20,159 nt of DNA from Bacteroidaceae bacterium (GTDB lineage Bacteria; Bacteroidota; Bacteroidia; Bacteroidales; Bacteroidaceae): positions 1 through 20,159 of the forward strand of contig JAEEOD010000356.1 in assembly GCA_016284115.1 (NCBI GenBank). Reading direction: 5' to 3'. How positions within the stretch are numbered: position 1 is the stretch's first letter; every line of letters starts with the position of its first letter. Shown piece after piece: positions 14,768 to 20,159 of the stretch. The position numbers and the translations under genes were made by a program. Below the pieces are notes generated by a model, which saw nothing but the letters and a program-made list of their open reading frames with translations, did not search any database and was not told the origin of the DNA.

Positions 14768-17700
14768 TTATTTTAGTTCCTTGATGCGGATGTTGCGGAA
14801 CTGAACAGGAGAACCATGACCGAGGAAGCCGATGTGACCTTTCTTGTTGAAGAGGCCGGGGTGTTCCTTCTTGTCGGCGGTGCCGTTCTTGGTAGCCTCA
14901 CGGATGTTGCCTTCGTTGATGACTTGTCCGTTGACGGTGACGCGGATATAGTCGCCCTTAGCATAGATTTCCTCTTCGTTCCATTCACCTGCCGGCTTGA
15001 AAGCACTGTGGTGATCGGGCTTGGCTGGGATGATGCCATATACCGAACCGTGGTGCTGCAATGGGGTGATGTAACTATAAGTAGGATGCTCGCAGTCGAG
15101 AATCTGAATTTCCATACCTACATAGGCAGCATCGCCCTCCATTGGGGTACGGATGCCTACACCATTGTTGGCTCCAGGAGTGAGCTTGAACTCGAAGCGG
15201 TAGATGAAATCAGCGTATTCGTCAACGGTATAGAGGTTGCCACCAAAGGCTTTGCTTGGGTTCATGCTGATAGTACCATCCTCGATAGTGTAGTCAACGG
15301 TGTTGCCCGTCCACTGATACATATTGGTTCCATCGAAGAGCACCTTGAAGCCATCTTTCTTCTCTTGCTCAGAGAGTTGGAACGCTTCAGCACGTTTCAG
15401 TTCCTTAACATAGATATTGCGGAACCATACTTTGCTGCCATGAGCCTGCAACTCGAGCTGTTCGATTGGGAAGATAGGCTGTGAACGATCCCAGTAGTTC
15501 TCGAGGATTACATCGTCAACTACTAAGACGCCATTGAGCTTCACTGTTACACGGTCGCCCACCATCTTAATATAGAAAGAGTTCCACTCACCCAAAGGAT
15601 TGTCGGCTACTACCAATGGGATATCCTTGTTCTTCTTGTTGTTATACAAGCCGCCAGAGCCTACCTGAGCACCTACATCTACACGGGCGGTGTCCCAGAT
15701 CTGTACCTGTGGCGAACCACGTAAGTAGATACCAGCATCGGGCTCTCTACCGTTAGGGTCGAGTTTCCAATCTACCAGCATCTCGAAGTCGCCATACTGC
15801 TTTTCGGTACATAGGTTGTCGTAGCCTGTGCCCACATAAGCCAGTGAACCGTCTTCTACAATCCAGTCCTTGCGCATCTGCTCGTCGGCTTTGATCTGCT
15901 CCTTAGCCAACTGTGCAGGTTTCATCTTACTGCGCTTGATTGGGTCTTCTACCAAACCTTTCCAACCAGTGAGGTCCTTGCCGTTGAAGATGCTTACGAA
16001 ACCTTGCTCGTTGGCAGAGTTCTCTTCGAGGTATTTCTTGATGTTCTGCTTGAAGTAGTCGGCATCACCACCACTCAGAACCTCTACCACTTTGTTGAGG
16101 AGGGCACGTGTGTTGGCACCATTGTACTCGGGATGTGCCACAGCGATGTCCATCACAGCAGTAGCAGCAGTCTGCTGCAAAGCGGGATTATTGATGTAAT
16201 CGCCTGCCATCATCATACCCAAGAAGGTACCTGTCTTATCTACCTTCTCCAGAATCTTGGTACGTTGCTTGTCGGTCTTGGCCAACTCCATCGCCTGACG
16301 CAGCATCTGCAACTGATTCTCACCTGTGAGGCGCTCTGAAGAACCTAAGTCGATATAGCGATCCAAGGCCTTATCGAAGGTGTCGCCCGTAGCCTGTTTA
16401 GCGATGTTATAGAGATGAGGTGCTGCCTCAGTGCCTGCCCAAGTAAGTAGTGCTTGGAAAGCAGACTGACCATCGACTGACTGACCATTAGTTGCCAAAG
16501 CATTGGTGATAATCTGCAAAGCTGATGGGTCGTTGGTAGCAGCTAATACAGGGTAGTAGAGATAACCCTTACCTGTGCCTGCCTGATTCATGCGTTGCCT
16601 GATAGCTTGGACTTGCTGTTCAGGAGTCTGGCCAGCCAAAGTAGCTGTGATGGCTTGTTGCAGAGGTTGGTAAGCATCAGCACTTGCATCCTCGAGCAAT
16701 CCGCACATCTTGACGAAGTCCTGTGGACTTACCAAGTCTTTCAAAGCCTTGAGAGCAGCTGCCTTCACATTGGCATCAGCATTGTCGATTTGTGCCAAAA
16801 CAGTACCTAAATTGACGGTAGCCTTGCGACCTGCCAACAGTTCAATACCAGCAATCTTACCAGCAGGACTTGCATCATTGATTACCTTAGCTACATCACT
16901 GTTAATCTTGCCATTGTAGGATGCCAGAGCTGCTTGTGCCAAATCTACATATTTGCTATCTGACTTTTTGAGTAGAGAGGCAATCACTGGGATAGAAGAA
17001 GCATCGCCAATGTTGCGCAAAGCACTTACAGAAGCCTCCACGATGTCGAAGTTGCCACTATTCTTGACATAGTTGTGCAGGATATTCATGGTTGGGTTGT
17101 CCCATTTAGCCTCTGAGTTCTTCACTAGGTTGCGCTTGTCGGCACTCTTGTCGGCTTCCGCAGCAAGGAAGTTGATGATGTCGGCCTGTACGTCGGGCTT
17201 TGCCTTGAGCATGGTTTTCACCAAGGTGTTGTAGAAACCTTTGTCGGCCTTGTCGGATACTGCAGAGAGTATGGCATTGCGATAATCCTTGTTGCCATCC
17301 TTGAGGGCAGCGAGTGCTGTTTTTTGGGCATCGTTTGCAGGCAACAGACTCATCACTTCCAGCATGGACTTGATGCGGTCTTGCTGCTTGCCGCTCTTGA
17401 GAGCAGCCTTTGCGTTGCGCTGTGCGATGGCCAAAGCAGGAGTAACTGTTTCTGCCATAGCGTATGGACGGTTCAGCATACTTGCCTGATTTTCAAGGAA
17501 CGCCTTTATGGTGGCGTTGGTAGCCTGTGCTGCTGCCTTATTGAGGGCTGACAGTACTACAGTTTGCTGGGCTTCACGACCAGAAGCGCTGACATAAGCG
17601 GTAAGTCCGCTCAAAGCATATTCTACCTGTGCGTTGCTTCCCTGACCTGGGGCCTTGAGCATCTGGGTGAGGATAAGGATACCTTCTTCACCACTCTCAG

Positions 17701-17869
17701 CTAGGTCGTTCATTAGGCTATTGAAGTTCTCTTGGTTCTGTGCAGGCATCTGTGCCAGTACATCAGCAGCGATGGTTCTGGCTGTGCGGTTAGCAGGACC
17801 TTGTGCCACCAGCAAGCAGCTAACCAAGAGCGAAACAAATAAGAATGTATATCTTTTCATAATGTTCAT
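14768..17869 (-). CDS. Secreted HEAT-repeat protein with two DUF1080 (3-keto-glycoside hydrolase-type) domains
   Basis: This 1033-residue protein has an N-terminal signal (KRYTFLFVSLLVSCLLVAQG). LVSC at 15-18 resembles a lipobox, but the following LLVAQG favours signal peptidase I. Residues about 25-600 are alpha-helical HEAT/ARM-like repeats, for example VEASVSALRNIGDASSIPVI (277-296). Two DUF1080 (PF06439, concanavalin-like) domains follow: about 621-825 (FVSIFNGKDLTGWKG, DAGIYLRGSPQVQIWD, WFRNIYVKEL) and about 840-1033 (FKVLFDGTNMYQW, MEIQILDCEHPTYSY, QFRNIRIKELK). DUF1080 proteins have been shown in several bacteria to hydrolyse 3-keto-glycosides made by Gfo/Idh/MocA oxidoreductases. The gene lies 9 nt after such an oxidoreductase, so a joint pathway is likely. 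HEAT repeats may serve as a binding platform. Start ATG 17869 is used; ATG 17860 is equally possible and gives a shorter signal peptide. Confidence 0.85.
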   Translation of the reverse strand: MNIMKRYTFLFVSLLVSCLLVAQGPANRTARTIAADVLAQMPAQNQENFNSLMNDLAESGEEGILILTQMLKAPGQGSNAQVEYALSGLTAYVSASGREAQQTVVLSALNKAAAQATNATIKAFLENQASMLNRPYAMAETVTPALAIAQRNAKAALKSGKQQDRIKSMLEVMSLLPANDAQKTALAALKDGNKDYRNAILSAVSDKADKGFYNTLVKTMLKAKPDVQADIINFLAAEADKSADKRNLVKNSEAKWDNPTMNILHNYVKNSGNFDIVEASVSALRNIGDASSIPVIASLLKKSDSKYVDLAQAALASYNGKINSDVAKVINDASPAGKIAGIELLAGRKATVNLGTVLAQIDNADANVKAAALKALKDLVSPQDFVKMCGLLEDASADAYQPLQQAITATLAGQTPEQQVQAIRQRMNQAGTGKGYLYYPVLAATNDPSALQIITNALATNGQSVDGQSAFQALLTWAGTEAAPHLYNIAKQATGDTFDKALDRYIDLGSSERLTGENQLQMLRQAMELAKTDKQRTKILEKVDKTGTFLGMMMAGDYINNPALQQTAATAVMDIAVAHPEYNGANTRALLNKVVEVLSGGDADYFKQNIKKYLEENSANEQGFVSIFNGKDLTGWKGLVEDPIKRSKMKPAQLAKEQIKADEQMRKDWIVEDGSLAYVGTGYDNLCTEKQYGDFEMLVDWKLDPNGREPDAGIYLRGSPQVQIWDTARVDVGAQVGSGGLYNNKKNKDIPLVVADNPLGEWNSFYIKMVGDRVTVKLNGVLVVDDVILENYWDRSQPIFPIEQLELQAHGSKVWFRNIYVKELKRAEAFQLSEQEKKDGFKVLFDGTNMYQWTGNTVDYTIEDGTISMNPSKAFGGNLYTVDEYADFIYRFEFKLTPGANNGVGIRTPMEGDAAYVGMEIQILDCEHPTYSYITPLQHHGSVYGIIPAKPDHHSAFKPAGEWNEEEIYAKGDYIRVTVNGQVINEGNIREATKNGTADKKEHPGLFNKKGHIGFLGHGSPVQFRNIRIKELK

Positions 17870-17878
17870 AGTTTTATG

Positions 17879-19135
17879 TTACATCTTCCATTCGCCTCTC
17901 ATTGGCTGGTTGATAAGACGGTTAGCAGCCTCATCGTTGATGAACTGCAGTTTCACAGGATCGAACTCAAGTGTACGGTTCAGACGCAAAGCACAAGCAC
18001 CCATGTTGACGATGGTAGCTGAGCGGAAGCCCTTGGTCTCGTTGAGAGCAAACGGCTTGCGGGTGCGCACGCTTTCCATGAAATCAGTTACCTGAGGTGC
18101 TGGGTCTGGATAGTCTGCCAACTTCTTCTCCCAGTCTGGGATGTCGCAAACGAAGTTCTTATAGACATTACCCTTTGGACCGGCGATGTATGGCGTGTTC
18201 GGGTCGCCGAAGTCGCCACCCCACAATACAATCTGGCAGCCATCTGCATAGGTGTAGGTGATGCTGCGCCAGGTGCCCACTGCATCGGGATGCTGCTGTG
18301 GTGCATCAACCTCTACCTTGATAGGACTGGTATCGTCCTTGCCCAAGATATACTGTACAGGGTCGATGTAGTGCTGTCCCATATCGCCCAAACCACCAGC
18401 ATCGTAGTCCCAGTATCCACGGAAGGTCTGGTGAACACGATGTGGATTATATGGTTTTTCAGGTGCCGGACCTAACCAGAAATCATAGTCAAGCTCTGCA
18501 GGGATAGGCATTGGTTCAAGGTCTTCCTTGCCTACCCAATAGAACTTCCAGTTAAAGCCGGTATGAGCGCTGATGGTGACCTTCAGTGGCCAACCCAGCA
18601 AACCACTTTGCACTAATTTCTTCAAAGGCTTGACGGTTGTACCTAAGCCATAGAATTGGTCGGTGAAACGGAACCAGGTGTTCAAACGGAATATACGACC
18701 GAACTGTTGTACGGTTTCTACCACACGTTTGCCTTCGCCGATAGTGCGGGTCATTGGCTTTTCACACCAGATGTCCTTACCAGCCTTAGCTGCCTCTACC
18801 GTCATCAATGCATGCCAGTGAGGAGGAGTGGCGATGTGAACAATGTCAACATTGGGGTCGTGAATCAACTCGCGGAAATCGTGGTAGGTGGCAATGCTCT
18901 CTTTAACGAGGTTCTTGCCTGCTTCCAGGTGGTTACGGTCAACATCGCAGATGGCCACCAAACGGGTGCCTCCGTAGTTGACGTGACCTCTACCCATGCC
19001 GCCTACACCGATGATGCCTTTGGTAAGCTGGTCGGATGGAGCCATATAGCCCATGCCCAATACAGGACGTGGCACGATGGTAAACAGGGCCAGTCCACCA
19101 AGACTTTTCAGGAAATTTCTTCTGTTAGTTTTCAT
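17879..19135 (-). CDS. Gfo/Idh/MocA family oxidoreductase with twin-arginine-type signal
   Basis: This 418-residue NAD(P)-dependent oxidoreductase begins with RRNFLKSLGGLALF (5-18), a Tat-type signal followed by a VLG cleavage-like site near 27. The Rossmann motif is IIGVGGMGRGH (41-51) and AICDVD (61-66) should bind the cofactor ribose. EKPMTR (125-130) is the family's EKP motif. YDAGGLGDMGQHYIDP (244-259) supplies the candidate catalytic Asp/His pair (D251, H255). Members with such signals act on periplasmic sugars, many of them oxidising the C3 hydroxyl of glycosides. In Bacteroides such genes occur in operons with DUF1080 proteins, including the BT2156-BT2160 type locus linked to glucosinolate breakdown. 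It is the first gene of the two-gene unit, with promoter 19172-19202. Substrate unknown; the C3-oxidation role is inferred from context. Confidence 0.88.
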   Translation of the reverse strand: MKTNRRNFLKSLGGLALFTIVPRPVLGMGYMAPSDQLTKGIIGVGGMGRGHVNYGGTRLVAICDVDRNHLEAGKNLVKESIATYHDFRELIHDPNVDIVHIATPPHWHALMTVEAAKAGKDIWCEKPMTRTIGEGKRVVETVQQFGRIFRLNTWFRFTDQFYGLGTTVKPLKKLVQSGLLGWPLKVTISAHTGFNWKFYWVGKEDLEPMPIPAELDYDFWLGPAPEKPYNPHRVHQTFRGYWDYDAGGLGDMGQHYIDPVQYILGKDDTSPIKVEVDAPQQHPDAVGTWRSITYTYADGCQIVLWGGDFGDPNTPYIAGPKGNVYKNFVCDIPDWEKKLADYPDPAPQVTDFMESVRTRKPFALNETKGFRSATIVNMGACALRLNRTLEFDPVKLQFINDEAANRLINQPMRGEWKM

Positions 19136-19171
19136 ATCCTGCAGGTATTAATTTTAAGGTTATTAGTATCA

Positions 19172-19202
19172 CAAAGGTAATGCAAACATATAATAAAAGC
19201 AA
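19172..19202 (-). promoter_or_regulatory. Promoter of the oxidoreductase/DUF1080 operon
   Basis: On the minus strand TTG (19200-19202), a 20-nt spacer and TACCTTTG (19172-19179) fit the Bacteroidetes consensus. The -7 box is 36 nt before the ATG at 19135. The -33 TTG lies inside the distal arm of the terminator that ends the ftsZ/yqeY transcript. Confidence 0.65.
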
Positions 19203-19235
19203 GATTTGTCCATTTTTTTTAGAACAAACCTTGCT
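19191..19235 (-). terminator. Terminator after the GatB/YqeY gene
   Basis: On the minus strand AGCAAGGTTTGT (19224-19235) pairs with ACAAATCTTGCT (19198-19209), a 12-bp stem with one wobble pair and a 14-nt A-rich loop, followed by TTTATTATA. It lies 32 nt past the stop at 19268 and probably ends the ftsZ-yqeY transcript. Confidence 0.75.
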
Positions 19236-19267
19236 AATTAGGGGGTAGATATGGTAAATTGTCTAAG

Positions 19268-19714
19268 CTAGCTTAGCAATTCTTTTACCTTGGCTGAAAT
19301 GACTCTGCCTTCAGCTTTTCCACTGAGGGCTTTGGAAGCGATACCCATTACCTTGCCCATATCTTTCATGCTAGTAGCACCAGTTTCGGTAATAATCTGC
19401 TTGATGGCCTCTGTCAATTCTTCGTCACTTAACGGCTTAGGCAGGTAAGTTTCCATTACCTTCACCTGTGCCAGCTCAGCTTCTGCCAGGTCGGCACGAC
19501 CCTGCTGACTATATATCTCAGCAGCGTCCTTGCCCTGCTTTACCAGTTTCTGAATGAGTTTCAACGCATCAGCATCTTCGAGGGTATCGTTGGCTCCAGG
19601 AGCTGTTTTGGCTTCGAGAAACACTTTCTTAATGTTGCGCAGGGTTTCCAATGCCACTTTATCGTGTGCCTTCATGGCAGCGATGATATCTTTGCTTACT
19701 TGTTCAAATAGCAT
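19268..19714 (-). CDS. GatB/YqeY domain protein
   Basis: This small cytoplasmic protein of 148 residues starts MLFEQVSKDIIAAMKAHDK and has the family's all-helical pattern: LETLRNIKKVFLEAK near the N-terminus, KLIQKLVKQGKDAAEIY in the middle, YLPKPLSDEELTEAIKQII, and the C-terminal MKDMGKVMGIASKALSGKAEGR-type segment. That segment resembles the tail domain of GatB, which contacts tRNA in the amidotransferase; the role of stand-alone YqeY proteins is unsettled. The ATG at 19714 is chosen because the family starts a few residues before this helix. A longer frame to 19768 would run into ftsZ and adds an atypical extension. It follows ftsZ by 25 nt, an arrangement I recall as common in Bacteroidales, and is followed by a terminator. 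Confidence 0.9.
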   Translation of the reverse strand: MLFEQVSKDIIAAMKAHDKVALETLRNIKKVFLEAKTAPGANDTLEDADALKLIQKLVKQGKDAAEIYSQQGRADLAEAELAQVKVMETYLPKPLSDEELTEAIKQIITETGATSMKDMGKVMGIASKALSGKAEGRVISAKVKELLS

Positions 19715-19739
19715 AATGTTTAAGATTTTTAGATGATAC

Positions 19740-20159
19740 TTATTCAAAATGGATAATGCCGTCGTCAAGAGTAGGCTTTTCGTCGACAGGCTGTTCTATA
19801 GCTACCGCCTTTTCCTTCAACTGGTTGAGGGTGGTGCGGTTACGCAGGTAAGTAGGACTGCTCTCTATTGCCTGTATGAGTTCGTCATTGTCAAAATCAT
19901 CGACGGTAAGTACATAAGGAAGATGATGCGGACGCTTCTTTTGTGTGTTGCGGCCGTAGATGCGGTCAATGCGTTCTTGCTCTTGTGCCTCACGTTCCTC
20001 CTGAGCTTCCAGCTCTTCTTTAGAGCGTTGATGTTGCAGTCGCTCCATACCTGGGATGCTAGATGAACCAAAGCCGGTAGCCAATACGGTGAACTTGACA
20101 TTTTCGCCCAAAGAAGAATCCTCTGCCTCACCCCAAATCACTTCAATGTTCTTGTCAAG
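19740..20159 (-). CDS. ftsZ: Cell division protein FtsZ, C-terminal fragment
   Basis: The frame is open from the right edge to a TAA at 19740-19742 and gives the last 139 residues. The first part (LDKNIEVIWGEAEDSSLGENVKFTVLATGF) belongs to the FtsZ C-terminal subdomain, where strands like VIWG and KFTVLATGF precede the linker. A charged, helix-prone linker follows (SKEELEAQEEREAQEQERID), then a hydrophobic segment LPYVLTVDDFDNDELIQAIE and the terminal DDGIIHFE. The C-terminal tail ought to bind FtsA or other division partners. The GTP-binding domain and start lie outside the window. The next gene is yqeY, 25 nt downstream and probably co-transcribed. Confidence 0.93.
   Translation of the reverse strand, partial: LDKNIEVIWGEAEDSSLGENVKFTVLATGFGSSSIPGMERLQHQRSKEELEAQEEREAQEQERIDRIYGRNTQKKRPHHLPYVLTVDDFDNDELIQAIESSPTYLRNRTTLNQLKEKAVAIEQPVDEKPTLDDGIIHFE

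Noticed and set aside
14816..15484. 222-codon plus-strand frame inside the DUF1080 gene
   Set aside because: It is antisense to a well-supported domain-bearing gene and its translation resembles no family; it is a shadow frame.
19715..19768. Longer N-terminus for the GatB/YqeY protein
   Set aside because: It would overlap the end of ftsZ, begins at a non-family extension, and the ATG at 19714 gives the usual ~148-residue length.

Overview
The window looks like a chromosomal segment of a Bacteroidales bacterium, of the Prevotella/Segatella/Bacteroides type. Upstream regions carry matches to the Bacteroidetes promoter consensus (TTTG near -33 and TAnnTTTG near -7). Shine-Dalgarno sequences are rare. 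The proteins are typical of the group: a DUF4369/thioredoxin-like lipoprotein, an OmpA-TPR lipoprotein, DUF1080 and Gfo/Idh/MocA proteins, and ftsZ followed by a GatB/YqeY gene. Genus and species are inferred only; no rRNA or tRNA gene is present.

Left part (1-8234), all on the minus strand. A promoter at about 2712-2742 drives a sodium:solute symporter, which is translationally coupled (TAATG) to a glycosyltransferase that runs off the left edge. Upstream lies a lipoprotein with a thioredoxin fold but no CXXC, followed by the ComM/YifB AAA ATPase. Next come a strong terminator, an OmpA-like/TPR lipoprotein gene with its own promoter, and the recombinase gene xerD, which starts with TTG.

Centre (8235-14270). 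A 190-bp divergent intergenic region is built from two diverged copies of a ~70-bp imperfectly palindromic element. One copy carries a promoter facing xerD and the other a near-perfect promoter facing aroQ. The plus-strand operon that follows is tightly packed: aroQ (3-dehydroquinase), an O-methyltransferase, a membrane-anchored purple-acid-phosphatase-like enzyme, an LtaS-like membrane transferase and rmuC. The joins are 1-nt, 1-nt and 4-nt overlaps and then an 8-nt gap.

Right part (14271-20159). A 497-bp convergent intergenic region holds an unusual array of ~22-bp units in direct and inverted orientation around a 13-bp-arm hairpin, and ends in a minus-strand terminator. The minus-strand genes beyond it are a two-gene operon (Gfo/Idh/MocA oxidoreductase, then a 1033-residue HEAT-repeat plus double-DUF1080 protein), which resembles 3-keto-glycoside oxidation/hydrolysis loci. 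Then come a terminator fused to that operon's promoter, a GatB/YqeY gene and the 3' end of ftsZ at the right edge.

Most genes are recognisable housekeeping or family members. The least explained structures are the two intergenic repeat systems (8256-8398 and 14357-14643), the phosphatase/LtaS pair, and the HEAT-DUF1080-DUF1080 fusion.
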